64,000 nt of DNA from Torreya grandis (lineage: Eukaryota > Streptophyta > Pinopsida > Cupressales > Taxaceae), in NCBI GenBank assembly GCA_037957365.1, contig JARHVA010000458.1:5350015-5414014 (forward strand), written 5' to 3'. The notes beneath the pieces were generated by a model. The model made no database searches, had not been told where the DNA came from, and saw nothing but the letters and a program-made list of their open reading frames with translations. The number at the start of each line of letters is the position of its first letter. The stretch's first letter is position 1. The translations under genes were made by a program, and so were the position numbers. Below, piece after piece: positions 10,496-22,164 of this stretch.

Positions 10496-11182
10496 TGTTG
10501 GGGATCAACCAACAATAGATTACACTTATGAAAGCAATAAATGCGAAATTAAATCAGATAGACAAGTAACTAGAATGATAAATAGCAAGAACAAGAGATA
10601 CAAGAAACCACCCTGAAAACTTGTATTAAACTCTTTACAAAAGGAATACAATTGAAGAAACTTCTTTCTTCCACACCTCTCTCAGATGTATAGATCTCTC
10701 ACTAGATCTCTATCCCTCAAGAGCTCTCTCTCTCTCAAGAACAATCAACTCCAACAACCTGGATTGATTCAACTCTGTACTGTTCTTTAACATACCAATA
10801 CAATAAGCTAAGAAGATCTAATTCTACATATAGAATTAGGAGACTTGAGCATGCACTTACAACCAACAGTTAAGCCTCTTAAACAAGGGCTCTAAAAATA
10901 ATCTTACTAATAATAGAGACGCGAACTTAAGACTACAACTTAAACTCATCATGCAAACACTCAGTTCTATCCTCAAAAATAGCATTCTAGATGCACAGGT
11001 AACCGATGCCGATTCCTGCCTACTTGCCTGTGACTGACGTCGGCCGATCCACTACTAACGCCGACGTCTCTTCAACTGCACCTGACTGACGGTGATCACT
11101 CCTGATCGACGCCGGTGACTATGTAGACCCGAAACTATTAAATGTGCTCATATGTGAAGCTTTTAGGCTCCACACCTTAACA
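10496..11182 (-). promoter_or_regulatory. 5' LTR of the copia element (promoter LTR)
   Basis: This is the transcription-initiating LTR, because coding runs on the minus strand from here down. It is identical in length to the 3' LTR (687 bp), starts after the primer site at 10482-10493 and ends at the AATTT target copy. A CG-rich cluster (about 11005-11120) contains GACGTC and TGACG motifs. Confidence 0.95.
11005..11120. promoter_or_regulatory. CG-rich GACGTC/TGACG cluster in the copia LTR
   Basis: Several GACGTCGG, CCGACGTC, TGACG and CGACGCCGG motifs occur in about 115 bp of otherwise AT-rich LTR. The matching block in the other LTR is 6072-6200. TGACG is the core bound by plant TGA-type bZIP factors, so a promoter role is plausible but unproven. 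The two LTR copies have lost different CpGs, as expected from deamination. Confidence 0.45.
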
Positions 11183-11187
11183 AATTT
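11183..11187. repeat. Target-site duplication, right copy (AATTT)
   Basis: AATTT follows the CA end of the copia 5' LTR and matches 5558-5562. Confidence 0.95.
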
Positions 11188-11399
11188 ATGAGATCACACC
11201 TATTGATCTCATTACTAACTCATGTCCACTTTGTTATTTATTGGTTTTGTCGATGTAGAAAGTTGCCTTACCATTTGGTAGCTAATTGGCATCCATGGGT
11301 TTTAGATCTCTATCCTTTCTTAATTTTCCTTGGTCTCCACATGGCCTCTCTTAATTTACCTAGGCACTTGCATTTATAGCCTTACCTATACCATGCATC
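11188..11399. other. Interrupted DNA right of the copia insertion
   Basis: About 210 bp that were contiguous with 5557 and below before the copia insertion. I see no gene or motif. It may be the leader of element I between its 5' LTR and gag. Confidence 0.35.
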
Positions 11400-12475
11400 A
11401 CTTTTTTATAACTTTGATATTTTGGCAAATAGTCTTGCCTTAGAATCATGAGCTCCTAGGAGACTATCATGTGGCACATTTTGACTGGATCAGAGTCTTG
11501 TTATGGCTAATGACCTTATTCAGACTCTTATATCAAGGTGAAGTGGGATTATGACATGTGGATTCATCCTAATTACTTTCTTACCTTGGGGATTTAGTAT
11601 TTATATGGACATATCTAAGATAACAAGTTGTTGAGATTATGACATGTGGCAACATCCTGATAACCCATTACTCTAAGCATTTTCAAATTATATGGATGGT
11701 TCTGGGGCTTTGGATTACTAAGATGATGCCTTGTGGTGATATCACATTAACGCACATACTTTGTATGTTTGATGATGTGGTCTTACTTAGGAAATTCCTT
11801 AAAAATAGACAAAGTTTTTTGAAAGACTTTTAGAAAGGCTTGGGGCTACAGAATGCTAACATGTGGTTATGGATGAAGTTGAAGAATCAACTAAGGCATG
11901 AAATATTTCTTCTTCACAATTTTTAATTGAGACTTGACCTTTGAAATTTCACATTCAATGACTTGGATTTTCATTTGGTCTTTGGAGCTTACATCTTTGA
12001 CTCTTCTTCATGATCTCCTTTTGAATGACTTCCCTGAACATTTCCCCCAAATACCAAACACATAGTATCACAAAGTTTTCTTTGAAACTTTTGTTCAAAA
12101 TAATTTTTTTGACTCTCATTCCCACACAATTTATGACTCCTCCTTAATTATTTATAACTTTTGTTTAGAACAAATGTTTTGACTAGTTCACTACAATTTT
12201 TTTGAAAACTAAAGAGTTGGACAAAATCTCGTAAAGTCTTCGACATTTATGTTTTGTAACAAAAAGTCTAAACACTTCACAACATATTCTCTAACTAATT
12301 TTGTGAAAAAGTCTTGAAGACCATATTTTCTTGAAGTTTCACTAAGTAAAAGACAACCATTTTTCATGGATTATGATTGAACTTTTGAAATCTTGCATGC
12401 CTACACCTAAATCTCAAAACTTGGAAATAATGTTTCTTCTCTATGGTGATAAAAAATGGTCAACATTATTGGCAT
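11400..12475 (-). repeat. LTR A (downstream LTR) of gypsy element III
   Basis: It aligns with 14380-15407 throughout: shared blocks include ATCATGAG, TATATCAAGGTGAAGTG, GACTTTTAGAAAGGCTT and AAAATGGTCAACA. On the coding strand it begins TGTTGACC. It is the 3' LTR of the RNase H-integrase remnant and, by position and orientation, could also serve as 5' LTR for element I. Confidence 0.75.
11466..11736. repeat. Degenerate ~87-bp repeats inside LTR A
   Basis: The motif CATGTGG or its variant CTTGTGG recurs at 11466, 11553, 11641 and 11728 (spacing 87, 88, 87), followed by similar sequence including CATCCT and TATATGGA. In LTR B the same motif recurs at 14536, 14624 and 14711. The units are strongly diverged but the spacing is constant. 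Confidence 0.6.
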
Positions 12476-12989
12476 CCTCTATGGGTCAATTTCCTTCTAA
12501 GTACTTAAACTAACTATTGTAAAAGCAATTCATTGGGAGTGGAGTCATAAAATCTTCAAACTCCTTAATTTAGAAGTAAACCCAGCTATAACCTACTCGG
12601 CCCATTATTGAATAATAAAAAAGAGCTTCACCTTTAAAAAAAAAGAGAAAGTAAGGAAGAAACAATGTACAAAAGTACATAAGGAAATAAAATACTAAAC
12701 TATTTTTTGCAACACTCATAGAAAATAAAATGCATCTAGACTAATATATATAAATTGAAAAGCACTTCAAAATTAGTGCTTTAGATGGATCCCATTAATT
12801 TAGATCGATAATTCTTCTCCATTCAGTCTTGAGTGTTGAAAATCATTGGCCTACTTACAATCTATGATGACATAAGGGCCACTCCATATGGCATCAAACT
12901 TTATGTGCTTCCTAGATTTTAATCCATCCATGTCCCACTTGAGCACTAAGTTTCCTTCCTTTAACTCTAATCAATATCCTTATTATCAA

Positions 12990-13925
12990 AGGTTCTCTTT
13001 ATTTGAGTTTGTTGGACCTCTAAAGTATACATTTCTTAATTAATAGTCTGTCCAACTCCATTATTTAGCTAGTCTCACCACCATAAGATCATTATAAATT
13101 AGCTCTAGCTAGTGGGCAAGTTATAATGAGAGAAGTTCTAGTGACATAGGTAGCCTGGCTTCTCTTCCATAAACCAACATGAAGGGAGAATTTCCAATTG
13201 ACCTTTTGGGCATTATTATATCTGCCCATAAGGTTTATTTAATTTGTGCATGCCAAGAAATTTGATTCTCCTCCATGGTTCTCTTGATGATGTAGATCAA
13301 ATTTTTATTAGTTGACTCTACCAAACCATTACCTCAAGGGTAATAATTTAAGGAGGTGCTCAAATAGATGTTATGTCTTACTACTCACTCACTAATTCTA
13401 GTTCCAAGAAAATCCATAGCATTATTTGAGATGATGGTGGCTAGAACACCAAATTTGGCCACAATTCCTTCATAAAAGTCCAAAATGGATGTTTCATTTT
13501 ATTTTCTGAGGGCTACTACATCTGTCCATATTGTGAAATAGTTTTTGGCTATTAAACTCCGCTTGTGTCCAACACTTGAAGGAGGGTTGATCATTCTAAT
13601 GAAATCTAGACCCCATTAAAAGAATGGATGGTCAACTTGAATTGATGAAGTAGAAGAGTTTTAAGCCTCTAATTATATGTAAATAAGGTGTATTTTCTAC
13701 AAAATCTTACCCAGGTATGAGCATCTTTTATCAAAATCAGCCAATAATAACCAACCCTCATGATCTTGACATTAGTGGTTTTGGGTGGTAATGTCCTCTT
13801 GACAATCCATCATGGAATTTTTGAAGGATTTTGCCAAATTGATCCTGCTCTATACATCTTAGGAGGGGTCCATTGATGTATTTTATAAATAACACCTCAT
13901 TGATAAGCACATAAGGAATAACTTG
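12990..13925 (-). pseudogene. Ty3/gypsy integrase of element III
   Basis: The minus strand gives a zinc-finger-like region (ILQKFHDGLSRGHYHP, then GYYWLILIKDAHTWVRFCRK) at about 13690-13925. The catalytic core follows: WGLDFIRMI, FGVLATIISNN (D to N at the second acid) and NYYP*GNGLVESTNKNL. Several stops are present. The layout is that of a Tat-like gypsy integrase. I could not see a chromodomain. Confidence 0.8.
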
Positions 13926-14045
13926 TAACCTAAAATGTCTTATTTTAGATTTGTTAATACCTTATGGATACTCACCCAATTAGAGAAAGGCCTTCATGCT
14001 CTGATTCTAGCAACAAGGAGGATCTTGATCAGCTAGTTTTTACTC

Positions 14046-14303
14046 TTACAACACAAGGACTATTTTACTTTTAGCTTCTAGATCAACTACTAAATGCTCA
14101 CATAGTCCTTTTTCTCTTACGAGCTTGGTAATCTTGATGTCAATGTCATAATCTATCACTTCGGTGACCCAACCAACACTTTTTTCATTGATATCTATGC
14201 TTAATAGAAACTCTTTCATACATTGATTTGAGACCATCAACTCAAACTTTTTATTAGAGAGTACGTGTTTGAATTTTTTCAATGTTTTAATGATAACCAA
14301 CAC
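14046..14303 (-). pseudogene. Ty3/gypsy RNase H fragment of element III
   Basis: An open stretch of 85 codons contains IIKTLKKFKHVLSNKKFELM, VSNQCMKEFLLS and KLVREKGLCEHLV. These match the C-terminal half of the gypsy RNase H that follows RT ('FRHYLLG..', 'KLVRGQGLCEL'). It directly precedes the integrase zinc finger. The N-terminal part and the whole RT are absent. Confidence 0.75.
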
Positions 14304-14379
14304 TTTTTTTCCATAAATCTATATCTTAATTCATAATATTTAAGAATTCTGATGAAGAAAGTGATAGGATGATCTATTT

Positions 14380-15407
14380 TATCTCTTTTTCATAACTTTA
14401 GGCTTTTGGAAAATGGTATTGCCTTTAGATCATGAGTTCTTGGGAGACTCTATATGGCATAGTTTGATTAGATCAGAGCCTTGATATCGCTGATGAACCT
14501 ATTTGACCTCTTATATCAAGGTGAAGTGAGATTATTCCATGTGGAATCATCTTGCTTAATCACTTATCTAGAGGCTTTAGTATTTGTATGGACATCTCTA
14601 AGATTATTGGTCGCTAGGATCATGGCATGTGGAAGTATCTTGCTAACCCGTTACTTTGAGGGTTTTTGAATTATATGGATAGTTTTAGGGCTTCAATTCA
14701 CCTGGATGATACCATGTGGAAAAATCCTATCAACCTACTTACTATGGCTATTTTCTAACATGGATTCATCTAAGTGATTCCTTTAAAATTGACTAATTAT
14801 TTTGAAAGACTTTTAGAAAGGCTTAGGGCCACGAAATGTTGACACATGGCTTTAGGTGAAGTTGAAAAATTGACTAAGGCATAAAATATTTCTTCTTTGC
14901 AACTTATGCTTAGCCTTTGACCTTCATAATTCTATGTGTAGTGACTTGGATTTTCATTTAGTCTTTGTCTCTTCTTCATGATATCCTTCCAATTAACTTC
15001 CCCAAAGACCAAACACATAGCATCGCAAAGTTTTATTCAAAACTTTTGTTCAGAACAAAAGTTCTGACTCTCATTCTTGTACAAGTTATGGATCATCTTT
15101 AATTCTTAAAAACTTTTGTTCAGAACTTTTGTACAATTTTATTGAAGACTAAAGACTTTGACAAACTCTCATGAAGTCTTCGATGGTTGTGTTTTGGAAC
15201 AAAATTTTTGAAGTATTCATAACATCTTCTCTAACTATTTCTGTGTGAAAAGCTCGAAGACCATATTTTATTAAAGTTTTGGTATGTAAAATATTTTTTC
15301 ATTTTTCATGTATTTTGACTAAACTTTGGAAATCCTACACACCTTCACATAAAGCTCAAATCTTGGAAAGAATACTACTCCTCTATAGTGACCAAAAATG
15401 GTCAACA
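14380..15407 (-). repeat. LTR B (upstream LTR) of gypsy element III
   Basis: A diverged copy of LTR A, with the same TGTTGACC coding-strand start at 15407. The neighbouring RNase H frame begins only about 75 bp further along, with no visible primer site between them. This supports a deletion that removed the gag-RT part. Confidence 0.75.
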
Positions 15408-15510
15408 CTTATTTCTTTCTATATTTTCCTCTTTTTGTGTACATGGGTATCAGTTTTAGTAACTGGGACCCATATTTGTTTTTTCTCGCTAACTTTCACT
15501 TAAGGGAGAG

Positions 15511-15850
15511 TGTTAGAGTAGTATTCACACTAGATAGCATTTCTAGTTATTTATTACACTAGTCATACATGTTGTGTTCACACCTAAACTAGTTAAGTTT
15601 ATTTAGGAAGTGAAATAGAATAAGTCCAAGTTGTTATTTGTTTAATGAACTTGGTTCACATATATGTTTTATTTAGCTTTGAGATAGTTTGTATGGATTT
15701 TACGTATTCCCTCTTTTAGGTTGTCCAAGCTATTATTTAGCTATGAATAATATTTTGTAGCTTATATACTTGTGAATTATTGTAGAGAGAGAGTGTGAAG
15801 AATAATATATTATTGTGGCTTGTATTGCATTATTTGAAGCAAAAATCATT
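15511..15850 (+). repeat. Probable copia 3' LTR fragment
   Basis: A purine tract TAAGGGAGAG (15501-15510) directly precedes TGTTAGAGTAGTATTCACAC. This arrangement is typical of a copia 3' LTR on the plus strand. No copia coding sequence precedes it, because LTR B of element III ends at 15407. The right end is not determinable. It could be a truncated element or chance. Confidence 0.4.
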
Positions 15851-16674
15851 TCCAATTTTTGTTTCCTCATTTTTGAGTGTAAATTATTTGTTGGAAAGAT
15901 ATCTTGTTATGGTTTTGTTTTCCTAGATCGATTTTGAGGATCGCTTGTGCATCCTATCAAATATGATATATAGACATGGGACATCTCTTACTAATCTTAT
16001 ATTAATTATGTCTTGCATTCATATGGGGCATATGACCCTAAGTTGTGATATATTTATTAAATTTTAATTGTATCAGGAATTTACTTATGTTCTTATATTG
16101 ATTACACCATAGAACCATGTGGGATAACTTATTTTATAACATGGATGCTTTAAATATGTTATTTTTATATGTTTGACCTCATTGATTTTTTATATTGTCT
16201 TATAAATGACGCACATAATTCTTATTTTTGATATATGTGCTTCACATGTTCATCCCACATCTTAAAATTGGGGAATATAGTCCACTCATAAATCCAAATT
16301 CTAGGCATTCAATGCATTTTTTCTCTTATATATGGGGGAATCAAAATTTCATTTACTCCTGGACATACATAGGAATTGGCATCTATTCAAATCACATGAT
16401 ATATTCAAGATATTTCATAGCCTTATTTTTATGTAGTATTCATATTATTATTTTAGATTGAATTTTGGTCACTAATTATTATACTTATAAATGTATGTAT
16501 AACTTAACACATATTCAAAGTCATGTGAACTCATAAGGGTGTTATCACATCTTCAGTGAAACTAGGTGTAATATTTTCAATTTTCATTTCTATATTTTAA
16601 TATATTATTACTTTTCCATATGTAAATGTTCTTGAAATATTGATAGGTATATTAGAACTTACTTCAGGACTTCA
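15851..16674. other. AT-rich DNA, nothing recognised
   Basis: Short open frames only, none with a family signature. A possible continuation of the copia LTR fragment on the left cannot be excluded. Confidence 0.3.
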
Positions 16675-17340
16675 TTTTGGGAATGTGTTTTTAATTTTCA
16701 TGAATTTACACAATTATGGTTGTGTGTAATGTTAGTGTTGTGAAGGTTGTTTTCACAAACACTATTATGCATGATGTTACATAGGATGCACTCACAATCA
16801 TTGTTGTGTAGGATGATTGTGCATGATAGTGATGTTGTGTAAAGGTTGTATATGGTTATTTTGAAAATAAGTCAATGTGTGAGAATGATGTGCTGAGATG
16901 TGATGTGTTGCTATGTAGTATAATTACATTATGGAAGGTTGTGAAGTGGTGCACATTGGTTGAAATAATTCATAGTAAGGTGATGTAAGGATCTATGTCA
17001 CATAATATTAGGATAAAACTCAAACTTAAGGTGTTATTATACACTTTTTAGACTATATTAGTCAATTAGAGGTTTGTGAGTAATGTATTGGTAGTGGTCT
17101 AACATGGATTTGATGAGCATCTTGACACAATGACACAATGATCACTTTTCTCAAAAATTAGTGTGGATATATATTCCCCTACTATGTGGGGATTATAAAT
17201 TAATATCACTAATATAGGTATGGTTCTAATTTGGGATAAGATGATGTGATCATATAGGGTAAAGTGTATAGGTGACGTTGAATAATAAGATGATGCAATA
17301 AATTTTAGGAATGATGAATAATACATGGTGAAGTGCATGT
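16675..17340 (+). repeat. 5' LTR of the decayed copia element
   Basis: Aligns with 21524-22155: shared blocks include GGGAATGTGTTT, ATTACATAGGATG, GTAAAGGTTGTATAT versus AAAAAGGTTGTATAT, and GAGTAATG. The right end is approximate. Confidence 0.75.
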
Positions 17341-18050
17341 ATTATAATAAACACAATATACTATAGATACAATAAATAATTATATGTGATTAATAGTACC
17401 TTGTGAGTTAAAATTTTGTAAACAATTAAGTCAATGCTATAAAAAAGAGGAAATCTTATATTTTTTTCCATGCATTTGTTATCATATTTTTAATATATTT
17501 ATAACATTGGTATTCTTTATGCTAGCTTATCATGCACAGGTCTTATTACAACACCTAGCTTCATATATTGGTTGTAGCTTTGTGTAGAGTTAAGATAACC
17601 TAAGATACATGGTTTTCCCAAGTGGGATTTTTATATCGAATATTATTGTGTGATGAAAATTACTTGAAGCACAAAAATAGAGAATGACAAATTAAATGGT
17701 TAACATTGAGTTATGGAATATCTATTAGTAGATATAGATTAGTGGGTTGCTTTGTCTTATGCATAACTTGCATGGATAAAACTATAATAATTAAAGAACA
17801 TTGATAGAAAAGATAATATATATTACATTATGTTTGTTAGATCTGTTAGAATTGAATGTATGGATTCAAAGAAATTAAAATCATTATGGGTAAACTGGGG
17901 ACATTGTACCAGGAAGGTGAACAAAATTTTCATGTGAAATAATTTCTTTTCATTACGAATGAATGATGATGGCTTGGTTTTAGACCACCTAAATTAATTT
18001 AACATTATGATAATTTAGCTACTATCAACTAAATCTAAAATTCATGATGA
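17341..18050 (+). other. Leader and N-terminal gag region of the decayed copia element
   Basis: The region between the 5' LTR and the first recognisable gag residues. The phrase LKSLWVNWGHC near 17875 may belong to capsid, but the match is too weak to call. Confidence 0.3.
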
Positions 18051-18119
18051 ATAAATGTGCATTTATTTTCTATGTTCCTTTCTAGACCCTTGGGATAGTA
18101 GAGTAATGGATATGACTAG

Positions 18120-18570
18120 TACTACATCCGAGTTAAAAGTGGAAGATGTAATCATAGCTTAATTATCAAAGGAGATGAAATGTAATTATGTGGAAATATA
18201 TTAGACAAATGATGCCTTGTATATGTGAGGTCAATCACAAGAAATAAGAAATTGAAAGTTTAGGGATAAACACTTGAATTGTAGTAGATGATCTAAAAAT
18301 CTAGAAAGATCCTTGAAAAAATGCTAAAACTATGCAAAAATAAGACATTTTAAGAAGGATTTCAAAGTTTAAAAGGTGTAAAATGGAAAACCATTAGATG
18401 TTGCACCCTCAGGGGAAAAATTCTCTAGTAATGAGAATGGAAATTTATATCTCATAGCTTCAAGTATGCAAGCATGTCATGATGAATGGTGGATTGAATC
18501 AATTACCTCATATCATATCACTCCTCATAGGAATTGGTTTTGTAAATATGAAGAATATAATGGATAATTT
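18120..18570 (+). pseudogene. Copia gag zinc knuckle and protease remnant
   Basis: Residues LKVEDVIIA lead to a degenerate zinc knuckle at 18322-18363 (C*NYAKIRHFKKDF in place of C..C....H....C). At 18482-18565 lies WWIESITSYHITPHRNWFCK, which corresponds to the copia protease block with 'DSGASYHMTP' decayed to 'ESITSYHITP'. Both are clearly dead. Confidence 0.75.
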
Positions 18571-18839
18571 GACCTATAAGATTGTGGGGATAGGATGAGT
18601 GAATTTGAGGTTAAAATATAGGAGGCTTAAGACTCTCCTTAGTATCTTGTATAGGGTAATAATTTAATATCTAGGAGAAAAATGATTTTATTAAGTGTGT
18701 ATGTCTCATTCAAAAGAGATGGGTGCATGATGGTGTATAGATTTTATGGTGTTGGCATGAGGTATTGCAAAATAACTTCATTAAATCTTGATGTGAGTGT
18801 GATAAGAAACACATGAAATAACTCTATTCTCCTAAGGTC

Positions 18840-19440
18840 AAAATTGAATTAGATAAGTGTGAATTACTTCTAGTAGAAAATATAATGTTTTGACATCAAA
18901 GGATGGGCCATATTTTAGAAAAATATTTGCATACACTACAAATTAAATGTAAGGAAGAAGGGAATATAAAATTTCCCTTGGATTTTAAATTATTCAAGAA
19001 TTACATATATGGTAAGCACAATCAACTAAAACTCCACTTGAATGTTACATGTGAAAATGGTATTTTCTAGGTGATTCATAGTGATGTGTTTTGAATAGTG
19101 AATGTCCAATCACTAAGAAAATTAAAATTCTATGTGCCTTTCAGAAATGACTGCTCAAGGAATACCTAAATAAACTTCATTTAGAATAAATTTGATGTAC
19201 TCAATAAAATCAAATATTTTAAAGATCTTATTGAAAATCATATGGAGAAATGGACAAAGGTGTTGTGCATGGAAAATGGGGTTAAATATTTTTAAAATGA
19301 GTTTGAGTAATTCTAAAAAATAGTGTAGAATCAATAGGAAAAAGATAAATCCATACACATTGCAACAAAATGGAGTTATAGAATGGTTTGACATGATAAG
19401 GATGGACATGGAAAAAATAGTGGCTACTTATTATTATGTT
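18840..19440 (+). pseudogene. Copia integrase remnant
   Basis: Fragments in order are QRMGHILEKYLHTL (pre-integrase), NYIYGKHNQLK, VIHSDVF, YVPFRNDCSRNT and QQNG-like residues near 19370. They follow the canonical copia integrase layout but in several frames, so the catalytic acids cannot all be placed. Confidence 0.7.
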
Positions 19441-20049
19441 GTCAACAAATCACCCACATTAGTGTTGGTTGAAAAAAAAATTCAAGGAGATTGAGTTGGG
19501 AAGAAACCATCTATGTGACACCTATGAATCTTTTGATCTGAATATTATGTCCATGTTCCAAATGAAAAGATATCAAAACTTGAATTTAAGTTTACAAGGT
19601 GCATCTTCATTATATATGGGAGTGGTGTAAAAGGATACGAGTTTTGTAATCCTAAATAAAATAATTCAATTTATAGTTAAAATGTTGTCTTCAATGAGGT
19701 TGATAGAATTCCTATGCAAAAATAACAACCAAATGATTATACAAAAAAATATGCAGGTTGACATAGATGGTGAAGATCCTTATCTGGGTATGATGCAACA
19801 AATGAAGAGTTGTAAGAGCCTAAATAATATAAGGATCCATTAGGATATCACAATGGGAACATAAATGTCTGAGAGGTGTATTCCACTAGATTTTCATTCT
19901 ACATTGTTGTTTTCAATGGCTAGTGAATATCCCAAGGCACTACATGAAGCTTTGGGACCATATGAGAGTAAGCCTTGGAAGAGAGCCATGATTAATGAAA
20001 TGGAGCCTCTATGAGATATGATTTATTAAATTTACCTCTTGTATAATTT

Positions 20050-21460
20050 TTTTAGGTTGTAAGTGGGTTTTCAAGAAGAAGCATGATGCACAAGGGAAAC
20101 TAGAGAAGTATAATGCTTAACTGTTAGCAAATGGATTCTCACAGGTTGAGGTAAATGAATTTCATGAGAAAGTATTTCTTTTTGTGAATTTTAATTCAAT
20201 TTCAACTATTATTTTTTCATTTTATATTGATATAGACCTAATGGATGTTAAAATATCATTTTTCAATGAAGTGCTTGAAGAATAAATCTACATGTCATAG
20301 CTATATAATTTCAAGGTTAAAATATAAGAGGAATTTTTATGCAAGTTTAAAAAGTCCTTGTATGGAATGAAAAAATCATCGAAGATGTAGTATCATAATT
20401 TTGACATCTATGTGGTTGGACTTGGGCTTGCACATAAAAACATTGATCCTTGTATATACTATAAAAAAGAAGATGATAACCTTCTCATCATAGTTATTTA
20501 TTTGGATCACATGATATTATTCAAGAATGATGATAAAATGATCAAGAAGGTAAAATATCAATTTTTTATTTAATTCAAGATGAAACATCTTGGTGCCACA
20601 AGATTCATATTGAGCATGGAGATCAAAAAAGTTTGTGCTAATAGGAATTTATGGTTATACCTAAAGAAGTATGTTAAGATGATATTGGAAATGTTAAGGA
20701 TGCAATGTAACAAGCCTATGTGAACACATTTTCCAATTGGTCAAAAATTATCCACTACACAGTGTCCCAAGACATAAAAGGAGTTGTCTAACATGGTTCA
20801 AATTTTGTATCTAAGTGTAGTGGGAAGCCTAATGTATGACTTGATAAGTGAAATTGTGAATACATTAGAATTAGTGATAAAATTCATGTCCAATCTAAGA
20901 AAAAATCATTGGACAATGGTGAAGAGGATGTTCATTTATGTATGCTTAAATTTTTACTATGAAATATGTTGTCACGATATACCTGGTGAAATTTAAATGT
21001 TGAGTCTATATAGATTTATGGATTATAATTGGGCCAAAGATATTTATATTTGTATATTTATCAATGGGTATGTTCCAACTTGTTTAGTGGAGCTTTAAGT
21101 TAGATGATAAAATGGAAATAAAGTGTTGTGATATCCACCATAGACTTTGTGTATGTAACAACTACACATGTGAGTAAGTAAGCATTATGGATTCAATGGT
21201 TGTGTTCTAATATTAGGTTCAATCTTAACATGGTGAAGATGTATTCTGATGGTTGAAGCACAATCTATCTAGAAAATAAACCTATGTATCATTCTTGGTA
21301 AAAAAAATTGATGTGTGATACAATTTTATAAAGGAAATGTTGGAAGAGAAGAAGATACTACTATAGAAAGTGGGAAATAATGTAAATGTTGCAAATTCAT
21401 TGATTAAGACAATGAGTATTAAGAAGTTTTATTGGTGCAAGAAATACTTGGGCATGGTTT
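20050..21460 (+). pseudogene. Copia reverse transcriptase and RNase H remnant
   Basis: The translation shows GCKWVFKKKHDAQGKLEKYN, LMDVKISFFNE, FKKSLYGMKK, then IVIYLDHMILF in place of the YVDDM catalytic box (second Asp to His). Next come MKHLGATRFILSMEI, SVVGSLMYDL and KFMSNLRKNHW. The RNase H tail appears as EMLEEKKILL and VANSLIKTMSIKKFYWCK, ending near 21450. Stops and shifts are frequent. Length and order are full. Confidence 0.88.
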
Positions 21461-21523
21461 CTGAAAGTTTTTGAAAGTTTGGATTTGTGATCCCTTGTGA
21501 AAAAATTTCAACAAGTGAGAGAT

Positions 21524-22155
21524 TGTTGGGAATGTGTTTCTACATTTCATGAATCTATGAAAGATGGTTGTGCAAAAGGTTGGTATTATATAGGTTATTT
21601 ATGCAAGCATTATTACATAGGATGAACACATAATAATTATTGTACATGATGTTTGTGTAAAATACTTATGTTTTTTAGAACTTGAAAAAAGGTTGTATAT
21701 TGCTATTGCATAAAGAATTTAGTGTGTGGGAATGATATGATGAGTTATGCAGTCTCATTTCAATCGATAAGGTTGTGATGTGATGCATAATGGTTCAAAT
21801 GGTTTTGAAATAAGGGGTCATGAGGAGATACACAACATGATCTTGTTATATAATTCAAACTCGAGGCATTAATATATACTTGTTATGCTAGATTGAATGA
21901 TTGTAGGTTTATGAGTAATGCCTTGATAGTGATCTAAAATGGAGTTTTTGAGGAGAATTATGTAATGATAACTTTGATTAGTATTTGGTGTGACTATATA
22001 GTCCATCTTTACATGGGCGTTACAAAGTGATGTGTTGGATATAGTCATGATTCTTCTTTTGGAGAAGATTATGTGTTCATAGATGGTGAAGTTGTGCATG
22101 AGTCTTTTCCCCTGCACTTTAAGATCACAAAAATTTATATCCACACCTTGCATGT
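21524..22155 (+). repeat. 3' LTR of the decayed copia element
   Basis: Begins TGTTGGGAATGTG directly after a purine-rich tract (21513-21523) that follows the RNase H tail. The right end near 22155 is approximate, just before a CA/TG-rich tract. Confidence 0.75.
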
Positions 22156-22164
22156 TTTAAACTA

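Larger units (their letters stand above)
5563..11182 (-). mobile_element. Nearly complete Ty1/copia retrotransposon (5.62 kb)
   Basis: Two 687-bp LTRs (TG...CA) flank an internal region with a primer site, a purine tract and gag-PR-INT-RT-RNase H in copia order on the minus strand. The target duplication is AATTT. The two LTRs differ at about 40 positions by my hand count, nearly all transitions, so the insertion is not recent but is younger than its neighbours. The polyprotein is intact except for one 1-nt deletion and seven in-frame TAG codons. It is inserted in the non-coding DNA between element I and the LTR at 11400, in the same orientation as both. Confidence 0.96.
11400..15407 (-). mobile_element. 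Ty3/gypsy element III: two LTRs around RNase H and integrase only
   Basis: Two direct repeats of ~1.05 kb (about 11400-12475 and 14380-15407) flank 1.9 kb that encodes, on the minus strand, RNase H then integrase. Gag, PR and RT are missing, so the 5' LTR abuts RNase H almost directly. This is a large internal deletion or a recombinant. Repeat ends are clear on the right, where both end in GGTCAACA (TGTTGACC on the coding strand). They are uncertain by about 20 bp on the left. Confidence 0.75.
16675..22155 (+). mobile_element. Full-length decayed Ty1/copia element
   Basis: Two diverged LTRs of ~0.65 kb flank gag, PR, integrase, RT and RNase H in copia order on the plus strand. Every domain is full of stops and shifts. 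The 3' LTR start is well placed: the purine tract CAAGTGAGAGAT is followed by TGTTGGGAATG at 21524. The 5' LTR start aligns at about 16675, where the TG is mutated. I found neither a clear primer site nor a target duplication, in keeping with old age. Confidence 0.85.
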
